Shown: positions 25,816 to 34,767 of the stretch, one piece after another | Position numbering within the stretch: the first letter of the stretch is position 1 | How the letters are laid out: each line of letters opens with the position of its first letter | DNA from: Streptomyces sp. DH41 | GTDB lineage: Bacteria; Actinomycetota; Actinomycetes; Streptomycetales; Streptomycetaceae | Assembly (NCBI RefSeq): GCF_029813785.1 | Contig: NZ_JARVKY010000003.1 | Coordinates: forward strand, 1 to 64,000 | Length of the DNA stretch: 64,000 bases | Reading direction: 5' to 3' | Notes under the pieces: generated by a model | The model's input: the letters and a program-made list of their open reading frames with translations, nothing else | Database searches by the model: none | What the model was told of the DNA's origin: nothing | Made by a program: the position numbers and the translations under genes

Positions 25816-27870
25816 ATGCCCGAAGTCAACCGTCGCCGGTTCCTCCAACTCGCGGGCACGACAACGGCGTTCGGCGCGCTGTCGGCGAGTGTCGAGCGGG
25901 CCGCCGCGCTCCCGGCGAACCATCGCTCGGGGACCATCGAGGACGTCGAGCACATCGTCGTCCTGATGCAGGAGAACCGTTCGTTCGACCACTACTTCGG
26001 CAGACTGCGCGGCGTCCGCGGCTTCGGCGACCCGCATCCGGTGACCCTGGACACCGGCAAGTCGGTGTGGCACCAGCCCAAGGGCGACGGCACGGACGTG
26101 CTGCCCTTCCACCCCGAGGCCGACGATCTCGGCATGCGGTTCCTGGAGGGGCTTCCGCACGGCTGGTCCGACGGCCAGGACGCGTACCACAACGGCAAGT
26201 ACGACCGCTGGCTGCCCGCCAAGGGCACCACCACCATGGCGTACCTGACCCGCGACGACATCCCCTTCCACTACGCCCTCGCCGACGCCTTCACCGTCTG
26301 CGACGCCTACCACTGCTCCTTCATCGGCTCCACCGACCCCAACCGCTACTACATGTGGTCGGGGCACACGGGCAACGACGGCAAGGGCGGCGGCCCGGTC
26401 CTCGGCAACGACGAACTGGGCTACGACTGGACGACGTACCCCGAGCGGCTGGAGGAGGCCGGGATCTCCTGGAAGATCTACCAGGACATCGGCGACGGCC
26501 TGGACGCGGCCGGCCACTGGGGCTGGATCGACGACGCCTACCGCGGCAACTACGGCGACAACTCCCTGCTGTACTTCAACAAGTACCGCGACGCCAAGCC
26601 CGGCGACCCCTGGTACGACAAGGCCCGCACCGGCACCGACGCGAAGAACGGCGACGGCTACTTCGACCGGCTCCGCGCCGACGTCAAGGCGGACCGGCTG
26701 CCGAAGATCTCCTGGATAGCCGCCCCGGAGGCCTTCTCCGAGCACTCCAACTGGCCGTCCAACTACGGCGCCTGGTACATCTCCCAGGTGCTGGACGCGC
26801 TCACGTCCAACCCCGCTGTGTGGGCGAAGACCGCCCTGTTCATCACGTACGACGAGAACGACGGCTTCTTCGACCACCTGGTGCCGCCGCTGCCGCCGAA
26901 GTCCGCGGCGCGGGGTCTGTCCACCGTCGACGTCTCCCTGGACGTCTTCGAGGGCAGCGGAACCCACCGCGAGGGCCTCTACGGGCTCGGCCCGCGCGTG
27001 CCCATGCTGGTCGTCTCCCCCTGGAGCAAGGGCGGCTTCGTCTGCTCGGAGACCTTCGACCACACCTCGGTCATCCGGTTCATGGAGCGCCGCTTCGGCG
27101 TGCGGGAGCCGGGCATCTCGCCGTGGCGGCGCGCGATCTGCGGCGACCTGACCGCCGCCTTCGACTTCTCCCGCGAGGACAGCCGGCCGGCCGACCTGCC
27201 GGACACCGACGCCTACGAGCCGCCGGACCGCGAACGCCACCCGGACTACCGCCCGACGCCGCCCGCGGACCCGGACATGCCCCGGCAGGAACGCGGCCTG
27301 CGCCCCGCCCGCCCCCTGCGGTACGCCCCGCGGGTGGACGGGGCCGTGGACGCGGCGGGAGGGAAGCTCACGCTCACGTTCGCCTCCGGCGCCGGTGCCG
27401 GTGCCGCCTTCCTCGTCACCTCAGGCAACCGCACCGACGGCCCCTGGACGTACACCACCGAGGCCGGCAAGAGCATCGCGGACACCTGGAACTCGGCCTA
27501 CTCCGACGGTTCGTACGACCTGACCGTGCACGGCCCCAACGGTTTCCTGCGCGTCTTCCGGGGCCCCAACACGGTCACCGGACCCGAGGTCACCGCGCGG
27601 CACACCGGCGACGACGTCCGGCTGACGCTCACCAACACCGGGACCGGGACGGTCCGTCTCCGGGTCGCGAACGCCTACGGCGGGCGGAGCCGGACGATCA
27701 CCGTGCGCCCCGGAGCCACCGTGCGTCACACCGTCGACCTCGCGGGGAGCCGGCGCTGGTACGACCTGAGCGTCACCTCCGAGGCCGACCCCGCGTTTCT
27801 GCGGCGCCTCGCCGGACACGTGGAGAACGGCCGGCCGGGGGTGAGCGACCCGGCGATCGTCACGGACTGA
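25816..27870 (+). CDS. Exported non-haemolytic-type phospholipase C
   Basis: A 684-residue secreted phosphoesterase (PF04185 family) that probably hydrolyses phosphatidylcholine or sphingomyelin. The Tat signal NRRRFLQLAG is near residue 5. The catalytic domain starts with LMQENRSFDHYFG, near residue 56, and contains YYMWSG, TYDENDGFFDH and the EHSNWPSN segment. Two C-terminal DUF756 beta domains follow from about residue 500 (TSGNRTDGPWTYT, YDLTVHGPNGFLRVFRG). Length and order match typical actinobacterial PlcA/PlcN proteins. The ATG at 25816 is the first in frame before the Tat motif. The gene is monocistronic and converges with the DMT transporter gene 19 nt later. Confidence 0.92.
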   Translation: MPEVNRRRFLQLAGTTTAFGALSASVERAAALPANHRSGTIEDVEHIVVLMQENRSFDHYFGRLRGVRGFGDPHPVTLDTGKSVWHQPKGDGTDVLPFHPEADDLGMRFLEGLPHGWSDGQDAYHNGKYDRWLPAKGTTTMAYLTRDDIPFHYALADAFTVCDAYHCSFIGSTDPNRYYMWSGHTGNDGKGGGPVLGNDELGYDWTTYPERLEEAGISWKIYQDIGDGLDAAGHWGWIDDAYRGNYGDNSLLYFNKYRDAKPGDPWYDKARTGTDAKNGDGYFDRLRADVKADRLPKISWIAAPEAFSEHSNWPSNYGAWYISQVLDALTSNPAVWAKTALFITYDENDGFFDHLVPPLPPKSAARGLSTVDVSLDVFEGSGTHREGLYGLGPRVPMLVVSPWSKGGFVCSETFDHTSVIRFMERRFGVREPGISPWRRAICGDLTAAFDFSREDSRPADLPDTDAYEPPDRERHPDYRPTPPADPDMPRQERGLRPARPLRYAPRVDGAVDAAGGKLTLTFASGAGAGAAFLVTSGNRTDGPWTYTTEAGKSIADTWNSAYSDGSYDLTVHGPNGFLRVFRGPNTVTGPEVTARHTGDDVRLTLTNTGTGTVRLRVANAYGGRSRTITVRPGATVRHTVDLAGSRRWYDLSVTSEADPAFLRRLAGHVENGRPGVSDPAIVTD

Positions 27871-27889
27871 CGGTCGCCGGCAGGACGTC

Positions 27890-28924
27890 CTACAGCCGCG
27901 TGAGGCGCCCCGGCCCCGGCTGCCGGGGCACTGTCACCGGCCCCACCGGTGCGGGTCCGACCTGGTCCTGCTTCACCTGCGCTGGTACGACTGGGTCCCT
28001 GCCCACCGGTTCCCGCCCGGCCGATGTCCGACCCACTGTCGCCCGCGCCGTCACGGTCGCCGCCGGCTCCGGCGCGGCGGCCGGTGAACCGGCGTCGTCG
28101 GGCCGCCGGGGTGTCGCCCGGCTCAGCTGGACCACGCCCCAGGCGGCCAGCGCCGCACCGGCCAGCGCGAGCAGCACACCGGCCGGGCCGCCCCGCAGCC
28201 GCTCACCGAGCAGGGACAGCCCGATCACCGCGGCGGCCACCGGGTTGGCCAGGGTCACCACCGCCAGCGGTGCGCCCAGACCGCCCCGGTACGCCGTCTG
28301 CGACAGCAGCAGTCCGCCCGCCGCGAAGGCCGCCACCAGCGCCGCCACCCCGATCACCTGTGCGCTGAGCAGCGGGCCGGAGCGGTCCGTGACGGCGACC
28401 GTGACGGTCTGGGTGAGTGCCGAGGCGACCCCGGAGGCGATGCCCGACGCCGAAGCGTGCCGCAGTCCGGGCCGGGCGCCGGGCCACGACAGCATGCCGA
28501 TCAGCGCCGCCGTCGCGCCGGAGACCGCCAGTGCCTCGGACACGCTCAGTACGTCGTCGGGCGCGGGTCCGGACGCGGTGAGCAGCAGTGCGCCCAGCCC
28601 CAGCAGGGTCAGTCCGGTGCCCCGCCACTCGACCGCGCTCACCCGCCGGCCCGCCAGCCGCGCCCCCAGCGGCACCGCCGCGACCAGGGTGAGCGCGCCG
28701 AGCGGCTGGACCACGGTGAGCGGACCGTACTTCAGGGCCACGACGTGCAGCAGCGCGGCCGAGGCGTTGAGGGCGACGGACCACCACCAGGCGCCGGACG
28801 CCAGCAGCCGCAGCGCGCCCGTGCCGGAGTCGCGGGAGGCCAGCCGTTCCTGGGCGACTGCCGCGGCGGCGTAGGCACAGGCGGAGACCAGGGACAGCAG
28901 GACGGCGATCAGGGCCGCGCTCAT
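27890..28924 (-). CDS. DMT/EamA-type membrane transporter
   Basis: A 344-residue membrane protein with about nine to ten hydrophobic helices in two repeats, characteristic of the drug/metabolite transporter superfamily. The segment VVQPLGALTLVAAVPLGARLAG and the repeat-2 VVTLANPVAAAVIGLSLLGE are typical. A Pro/Val-rich cytoplasmic tail follows from about residue 290. The ATG overlaps the stop of the upstream PAP2-like gene (ATGA at 28921-28924), so both are expressed from the promoter controlled by the TetR operator array. The substrate is unknown. Confidence 0.85.
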   Translation of the reverse strand: MSAALIAVLLSLVSACAYAAAAVAQERLASRDSGTGALRLLASGAWWWSVALNASAALLHVVALKYGPLTVVQPLGALTLVAAVPLGARLAGRRVSAVEWRGTGLTLLGLGALLLTASGPAPDDVLSVSEALAVSGATAALIGMLSWPGARPGLRHASASGIASGVASALTQTVTVAVTDRSGPLLSAQVIGVAALVAAFAAGGLLLSQTAYRGGLGAPLAVVTLANPVAAAVIGLSLLGERLRGGPAGVLLALAGAALAAWGVVQLSRATPRRPDDAGSPAAAPEPAATVTARATVGRTSAGREPVGRDPVVPAQVKQDQVGPAPVGPVTVPRQPGPGRLTRL

Positions 28925-29727
28925 CGGCCCGCCCCCACCAGCTCGTGCCGTTCCGACGCCGTCCGGCGGCGGAACTCGGGCCGGCGGTGTGTCACGGCAC
29001 CCCGCGGCCGGTGCGCCGGTCGGATCACCGCGAGGGCGAGACCGATCAGGGCCGCCGCCACGAGCACGTCGAGCCAGTAGTGGTTCGCGGTGCCCACGAT
29101 CACCAGCAGCGTCAGCAGCGGATGCAGCAGCCACAGCCATCGCAGGCGCGACCGCGTCGCGACGATCAGACCGACCGCCAGCATCAGGGCCCAGCCGAAG
29201 TGCAGCGACGGCATGGCCGCGAACTGGTTCGACAACTGGTCGGTGCTCGGCGGGCCGTACACCGAGGGACCGAAGACCCGGGCCGTGTCGATCAGCCCGG
29301 TGGCGCCCAGCAAGCGCGGCGGGGCGAGTGGAAAGAGGAGGTGCACCACCAGCGCGGCGCCGGTCACGGCGGCCAGCACCCGGCGGGCCCACACGTAGTG
29401 TCCCGGCCGTCGCAGGTAGAGCCAGACCAGGAAGGCCGCGGTGGCCGGGAAGTGGACGGCGGCGTAGTAGGTGTTCGCCGCGTGTACGAGGCCGTCGCCG
29501 TGGAGGAGCAGGGACTGCACCGCGCCCTCGTCCGGCAGCCGGAGGGCGCGTTCCCAGTCCCACACGTGGTGGGCGTTGCGGAAGGCCTCGGCGGTGTGGC
29601 CGGTCGCCAGCCGCCGGCCGAGCTTGTACACGAGGAAGAGCCCGGCCACGAGCAGGAGCTCACGGACGAGCGCCGGGCGCGCGTGCGCGTCCTGCCCTGC
29701 TTCTGCAGGCTCGGTGCGGGCGTTCAT
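28921..29727 (-). CDS. PAP2/AUR1-like membrane phosphatase or phosphotransferase
   Basis: A 268-residue integral membrane protein with about six helices. Two parts of the PAP2 active site are seen, PSLHFGW and the later NHYWLDVLVA with His and Asp. This matches the inositol-phosphorylceramide-synthase-like (AUR1) branch that dephosphorylates or transfers lipid phosphates. The ATG at 29727 is preceded by AAAGGG; a GTG 45 nt upstream is less likely. It is the first gene of an operon with the DMT transporter, divergent from the TetR gene across the operator array. A lipid-modifying or lipid-linked export role is inferred from the pairing. Confidence 0.83.
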   Translation of the reverse strand: MNARTEPAEAGQDAHARPALVRELLLVAGLFLVYKLGRRLATGHTAEAFRNAHHVWDWERALRLPDEGAVQSLLLHGDGLVHAANTYYAAVHFPATAAFLVWLYLRRPGHYVWARRVLAAVTGAALVVHLLFPLAPPRLLGATGLIDTARVFGPSVYGPPSTDQLSNQFAAMPSLHFGWALMLAVGLIVATRSRLRWLWLLHPLLTLLVIVGTANHYWLDVLVAAALIGLALAVIRPAHRPRGAVTHRRPEFRRRTASERHELVGAGR

Positions 29728-29790
29728 CCCCCGGCCCTTTCGCTGACGGTGGTGCTTGTGGCTCACGGGCACGGGGGCATGTGACGGTTT

Positions 29791-29868
29791 TCATCGATAC
29801 GACCTCGTTCCGATACGCCAGTGTACCGATACGCTGATGTACCGGTACACTCGTGTATCGATAGACAC
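29791..29868. promoter_or_regulatory. Five operator sites with exact 16-bp period
   Basis: Degenerate palindromes of the form GTAYCGRTAC begin at 29791, 29807, 29823, 29839 and 29855. The central CG core therefore recurs every 16 bp. The fourth site is perfect and extends to TGTACCGGTACA (29838-29849). The fifth lies within GTGTATCGATAGACAC (29853-29868). The array fills the region between the divergent PAP2-like and TetR genes and is the likely multi-dimer operator of that TetR protein. Confidence 0.7.
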
Positions 29869-29938
29869 GCGACACACTGTCGTAGGCCGCTCGAGGCGGC
29901 CACCAGCGCCGCTGGACCGGAAGAGGAGAGCAGAGCAG

Positions 29939-30553
29939 ATGACGCCGCAGGCCGCGGACCGACCGGAAACGGTCGGCACCTCGCGCCGCTCCAAGCTCAC
30001 GCCGGAGCGTGAGCAGGAGTTCTTCGACGCCGTGCTCGAACAGGTCCGGGCCTGCGGCTATGACGCCGTCACCATGGACGGCGTCGCGGCCAGCACCCGG
30101 TGCAGCAAGTCCACGCTCTACCGGCAGTGGAAGACCAAGCCGCAGTTCGTGGCCGCGGCGCTGCGCTCCCGCCGCCGGGCGCGCTTCGTCCGCATCGACA
30201 CCGGGTCGCTGGCCGAGGACCTGCGCCAGGCGGCCCGGGCCGCGGGCGAGGGAGCGGGCAAGGACACCGGGCTGCTCCAGGCGCTCGGCCACGCGGTCAT
30301 GCAGGACCCGGAGCTCCAGTGCGCGCTGCGCGAGGCGCTCGTCGAGCCGGAGATCGCCGCGCTGAGGGAGATCCTCGGGCGGGGCGTCGCGCGGGGAGAG
30401 ATCCCCGCCGGCCATCCGGCACTGGAGTACGTACCGGCGCAGCTGTTCGGCATGCTGCGGATGCGGCCCGTCGTCGAGGGCGAGCAGGCCGACGCGGAGT
30501 ACCTCGTCGGGTTCGTGGAGGCCGTCGTGCTGCCGGCGCTCGGCCTCCCCTGA
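29939..30553 (+). CDS. TetR-family regulator
   Basis: A 204-residue TetR repressor. The HTH is GVAASTRCSKSTLYRQWKTK at residues 46-65 from the ATG. A C-terminal all-helical ligand-binding domain follows (LGHAVMQDPELQCALREALVEPE). The ATG is preceded by GAAGAGGAGAG. It is divergent from the PAP2-like/DMT operon, and five palindromes lie between them. Autoregulation together with control of the transporter operon is expected. The ligand is unknown; the operon suggests a lipid or an amphiphilic compound. A strong hairpin follows at 30635-30677. Confidence 0.88.
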   Translation: MTPQAADRPETVGTSRRSKLTPEREQEFFDAVLEQVRACGYDAVTMDGVAASTRCSKSTLYRQWKTKPQFVAAALRSRRRARFVRIDTGSLAEDLRQAARAAGEGAGKDTGLLQALGHAVMQDPELQCALREALVEPEIAALREILGRGVARGEIPAGHPALEYVPAQLFGMLRMRPVVEGEQADAEYLVGFVEAVVLPALGLP

Positions 30554-30634
30554 GACTCAGGTCGCCGTCCATGGGATGACTGGACGGTGGCCTGCCCGCG
30601 CCGCACCGTGGGGACGGGGGCGGCGCGCACCCCC

Positions 30635-30677
30635 GGCCGGGTGGGACCCCTCTGAGCGGAAGGGGGCCCACCCGGCC
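30635..30677. terminator. Strong bidirectional terminator hairpin
   Basis: Perfect 11-bp stem GGCCGGGTGGG/CCCACCCGGCC with a further inner CCCCT/AGGGG stem. It lies between the TetR stop and the end of the convergent DUF2510 gene. Confidence 0.75.
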
Positions 30678-30697
30678 GACTGCTGTCCGGGGGCCGG

Positions 30698-31763
30698 TCA
30701 GACGTCCTGTCCGTCGCCGCCGCCTGCGGAGGAGTCGGCCTCGATGCCCTTGGTGATCTCGTCGATCACCGACTGCCGCTCCCCGACGTCGACGCCGAAC
30801 CGGACGACGACGATGCGCTCGGGGTCGGCGGGTGCCGGGAAGGCGAGCGACTCGACGTAGCCGTCGGAGCCCTCGCTGGTGACCGCCTTCCAGCGGACCA
30901 GATAGCCCTTCTGTCCGGCGACCGTGACCGCCTTGGACGCCAGTTCCTCGTGCGAGGTGATCCCGCCGTAGGACTCACCGCCGTAGGACTCCTCGGCGTT
31001 CGCCTCGATGTCGGCCTTCGCGACCGCCTCGGCGGTGCCGCCCTTCGTGCCCAGCACCACCGCGGGAGCCGAGTAGGCGCCGCCCTTGGTGCAGGTCGCG
31101 GAGGTGTCGCCGGGGCACTCGTAGCTGTCGTCCGACGTCAACCGTCGCGCCCACCGACATCTGCTGGCCCGACCAGCCGTCCGGAATGGGCAGGCTGATC
31201 CCGCTGACCGGGTCCGTCACCGATCCGCTGTCGATCGTGGGCGGTTCGGATCCGTCCGGGGAGTCGGGCGCGGGCGACTCGCCGCCCTCGCCGCCGCCCG
31301 GGCCGCCGAAGGGGTCGTTCTGGCCGCCGGGGCCGCGCCGGTCCGCCTGCGAGGAGGCGCTGTCGCCGCCCGGACCGTCGTCGGCCAGCACGTACACGCC
31401 GACACCGATGCCGGCCAGCACGGCCACGGCGGCGGCCACGGCTATACCGGTACGCAGCCGGCGCCGCCGCGCGGACGGCGGCTGGACGGGGAGCCCCGGA
31501 TAGCCCGGGTGCACGGGATACGGCGCGGGCACGGTGTCGTACGCGGGCACGGTGTCGTGCACGGGCGGCTGCGCCGGAGGCTGGGCGGGCGTCTGCGCCG
31601 GGGGTTGTGCCGGCGGCGGCGTAGGAGGCTCCCACGCGGCGGCCGGTCCCGCGGGGCGGACCTGGTCCGTCCACGCCTTGCCGTCCCACCAGCGTTCGGT
31701 GGCGGGACCGTCATTCTTCTGTCCGGGGTCCGGGTACCACCCGGGAGGAGTCACCTGCGTCAT
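30698..31763 (-). pseudogene. DUF2510 membrane-anchored protein, frameshifted
   Basis: The N-terminal part (31763 to about 31140) has a DUF2510 domain (PPGWYPDPGQ with WWDGKAWTDQV), a Pro/Gln-rich linker, one transmembrane helix near residue 105 and an acidic Gly/Pro stretch. After GQQMSVGATV the frame turns to Arg/Gly-rich nonsense. The downstream frame (31141-30698) continues naturally with TSDDSYECPGDTSATC and a beta-rich C-terminal domain. One extra A at 31140-31141 (GTTGACG where GTGACG is expected) explains the break. It is either a true inactivating frameshift or a sequencing/assembly error. Removing one base restores a single protein of about 354 residues. Confidence 0.8.
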
Positions 31764-32086
31764 GTGCCCACCGTATGAGGCGTCGGTGAAAGCGGGATGA
31801 GAGGCCCGGTGCCGGTCCGCCCGCCGCGCCCCCCTGGGCGGGCCGCCCGTCGACCCGCCCGGAGGACATCCGCCGGTCCGCGGTACGGCTCGCCGGTCCG
31901 GCGCCGCTCACGGCGGGTTGACGGCCGTCGCCCGGTACCGTCGCTGATGACGGGCTTGGCGCGTCGTCCGCGCTTTACCGCATGTCACCCGTCACGGCAA
32001 CTGCTGCTCCGACACCCACCACTTGCGCCATCGGGCGGCTAGGCTCAAGGTCGTACGTCATTCGGGCGACTCGGGGAGGTAGCGGG
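31764..32086. other. 323-nt divergent intergenic region
   Basis: No gene seen. It lies between the DUF2510 gene and the LAL-like gene, which point away from each other. A -10-like TAGGCT occurs at 32040-32045, about 45 nt before the rightward ATG, without a good -35. GC-rich inverted segments near 31840-31860 are not clearly operators. Confidence 0.5.
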
Positions 32087-34765
32087 ATGACGGAGGTACG
32101 GCGGACGGGCGCCGCATCGGCCTCTCTGTGGGAGCGTGAGGAGGAAGTCGCCACCCTCACACGGGCGATCGACACCCTGTGCGCGGACCGCTCGTCCTCC
32201 GGCAGCCTCCTGGAGGCCCGGGGCGAGGCCGGACTCGGCAAGACCGCGCTGCTCGCCGAGACCCGACGGATCGCCGAGGCCCGGGGCTGCACCGTCTGGT
32301 CGGCGCGCGGCGGCGAGACCCTCAGGTCCGTCCCCTTCAACGTCGTACGCCAACTGCTCCAGCCCGCGCTCGTGTCCATGCTCCCGGAGGAGGCGCGCGA
32401 GTACCTCGGCGACTGGTACGACATCGCGGGCCCCGCCCTCGGTATCGCGGACCCCGGCGAGCGGCGGGCCGACCCGCAGGGTGTGTGCGACGGCCTGGTC
32501 GCCGCCGTACGCCGGCTCGCCCGCCGGGAGTGGCCGCTCGTGCTGCTGATCGACGACGCCCACTGGGCCGACCAGGAGACCCTGCGCTGGCTCGCCGCCT
32601 TCGCCGACCGGCTCGACGAGACCTCCGTCCTGGTCGTGATCGCCCGCCGCCCCGGCGACGTCAGCGGCGACAGCGCCCGCCTCCTGGACGCGGCCTCCGC
32701 CCTGGGCCGCCCGCTCGCCCCGCTGAACGCCCTCACCCCCGAAGCGACGGCCGGACTCACCCGCGCCACGCTGGGCGACCACGCCGACGCCGCGTTCTGC
32801 CGCGAGGTGTGGGCCGTCACCGGCGGCAACCCCTACGAGACCGTCGAACTCCTCGCCAGGACCCAGGACAGCGAACTGGAACCGGTCGAGGCCCAGGCCG
32901 CCGAACTGCGCCCGCTGAACCGCTCCGCCCGGGGCGGCGGCCTCGTCGCCCGCCTCGAGCAACTCGGCGTCGACTCCACCCGGTTCGCCTGGGCCGCCGC
33001 CATCCTCGGCAGCGGCATCACCGTCGACATGGTGGCCCGGCTCGCCACCCTCGACCACGACGACGCCGCCCGCTGCGCCGAACTGCTGCGCAACGCCCGC
33101 ATCCTCGCCGCGACCGACCCCGCCGCCGGTCAACCGGACGTGTGCGAGCTGGAGTTCGTCCACCCGCTGATCGCCACCGCCGTCTACAACTCCATCCCCG
33201 GCGCGCTGCGCACGGCGATGCACGGAATAGCGGCCCAGCTGCTCGCCGACTCCCGACTCGGTGCCGCGGCCGCCTCCCGCCATCTGCTCCAGGTGTATCC
33301 CGACGACGATCCGGAGGTCGTCGAACAGCTGCGCGAAGCCGCCCGCGAGCACCTCGCCGTCGGCGCGCCGGACGCGGCCCGCCGCTGCCTCGAACGCGCC
33401 CTGGAGGAACCGCCGTTGCCCGACAGGCACGCGCGCGTGCTCTACGAACTGGGCTGCGCGTCCCTGCTCACCGCTCCCGCCACCACCATCGGGCATCTGC
33501 GCACCGCCCTCGCCATGCCCGGCCTCGACGGCGAACAACGCTTCAACGCCGTCTTCCGGCTCTCCGAGGCCCTCGTCCACAACAACCAGCTGGAGGAGGC
33601 CGTCCGCACCGTCGAGGCGGAGGCCGCCCGGAACCCGGACCCGTCCGCCCGGCTGCGGATGCAGGCCGTCCAGTACATGTGGGAGGGCATCCACCCCGGC
33701 GAGACGTCCTCGCCCGGCCGTTCCGCGCGCCTCGCCGATCTCGCCGGGACCTGCACCGGCCGGGACAACACCGAGCGCGCCCTGCTCATCCTGCGCGGCT
33801 TCGACGCCATGACCCGCGGTGAGAACGCCGAGGAGGTCGTCGAACTGTGCGACCGCACCCTCGTCAACGGCCGCCTCGCCTCCGGGCTCGGCTGGACCGA
33901 CAACGAGTGGGGCCTGGAACTGCCCATGATGCTCGCCAACTGCTACGCCTACACCGACCGCCTCGACCGCGCCGAGGCACTGTTCACCGAGGCCCTGCGC
34001 GCCTACGAGACCGCCGGCTGGAGCGGCGGCCACCTCGCCCTCGCGCACACCTACGTCGGGCTCGGCCATCGCAGGCGGGGCCGCCTCAAGGAGGCCGAGG
34101 CGACCCTGCGCGAATCACTGCGCATCGCGGAACGCGTCGGCCGCGGCCTGCCGCTGTACTGGTCCGCGGTCTGCAACCTGGTCGACGTCCTGCTGGCCCG
34201 CGGCCATGTCGAGGAGGCCAGGTCGGTCGCCGACCGGTACGGCTTCGACCCGCCGTACCCGTCCACGATCGTGCTGCCCGAACCCCGCTCCGTACGCGGG
34301 CGGTTGCTGCTCGCCACGGGCCGCGTCAAGGAGGGCATCAACGAACTGGAGGCCGCCGAGAAGTCGGCGGCCGCCCGCGGCCGGCACAACCCGGTGGTGG
34401 CCCCCTGGGCGACCGAGCTCGCCCGGGCCCTCGCCGCGGAGGACCCCGCCCGCGCCGCCCGACTGGCCTCCGACGCCCGTCGCCAGGCCGAGCGCTTCGG
34501 CACGGACACCGCGATAGGGGAGGCCCTGCGCTGCGCCGCCGCGCTGGAGACCGGCCAGCGCGCGGTCCGGCTCGCCGCCCAGGCCGTCGCCTATCTCGAG
34601 TCGTCGCCCTGCCAGTACGAGCACGCCGCGGCCCGCGTGGAGTACGGCATCGCGGCCCGCTCGGCGGCCGAGCTGAACCGTGGCCTGGCGCTGGCGGACT
34701 CGTGCGGCGCGGACGGGCTGGTGGCACGGGCCCGCGAGGCACTGGCGGCGGGCTCCCTGAGCTGA
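32087..34765 (+). CDS. LAL-type large ATPase without LuxR HTH
   Basis: An 892-residue protein resembling the large ATP-binding LuxR (LAL) regulators. The AAA-type NTPase module has Walker A GEAGLGKTALL near residue 45 and Walker B LVLLIDDAHWAD near residue 155. A long helical TPR-like region follows to the end. LAL proteins normally finish with a LuxR HTH of about 65 residues; this one ends at VARAREALAAGSLS, just where the HTH would start. The ATG at 32087 is supported by GGGGAGG seven bases upstream. It converges with pcaL, with only 2 nt between stops. It could still regulate by protein contact. No frame with the missing HTH is seen downstream. Confidence 0.82.
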   Translation: MTEVRRTGAASASLWEREEEVATLTRAIDTLCADRSSSGSLLEARGEAGLGKTALLAETRRIAEARGCTVWSARGGETLRSVPFNVVRQLLQPALVSMLPEEAREYLGDWYDIAGPALGIADPGERRADPQGVCDGLVAAVRRLARREWPLVLLIDDAHWADQETLRWLAAFADRLDETSVLVVIARRPGDVSGDSARLLDAASALGRPLAPLNALTPEATAGLTRATLGDHADAAFCREVWAVTGGNPYETVELLARTQDSELEPVEAQAAELRPLNRSARGGGLVARLEQLGVDSTRFAWAAAILGSGITVDMVARLATLDHDDAARCAELLRNARILAATDPAAGQPDVCELEFVHPLIATAVYNSIPGALRTAMHGIAAQLLADSRLGAAAASRHLLQVYPDDDPEVVEQLREAAREHLAVGAPDAARRCLERALEEPPLPDRHARVLYELGCASLLTAPATTIGHLRTALAMPGLDGEQRFNAVFRLSEALVHNNQLEEAVRTVEAEAARNPDPSARLRMQAVQYMWEGIHPGETSSPGRSARLADLAGTCTGRDNTERALLILRGFDAMTRGENAEEVVELCDRTLVNGRLASGLGWTDNEWGLELPMMLANCYAYTDRLDRAEALFTEALRAYETAGWSGGHLALAHTYVGLGHRRRGRLKEAEATLRESLRIAERVGRGLPLYWSAVCNLVDVLLARGHVEEARSVADRYGFDPPYPSTIVLPEPRSVRGRLLLATGRVKEGINELEAAEKSAAARGRHNPVVAPWATELARALAAEDPARAARLASDARRQAERFGTDTAIGEALRCAAALETGQRAVRLAAQAVAYLESSPCQYEHAAARVEYGIAARSAAELNRGLALADSCGADGLVARAREALAAGSLS

Positions 34766-34767
34766 GG

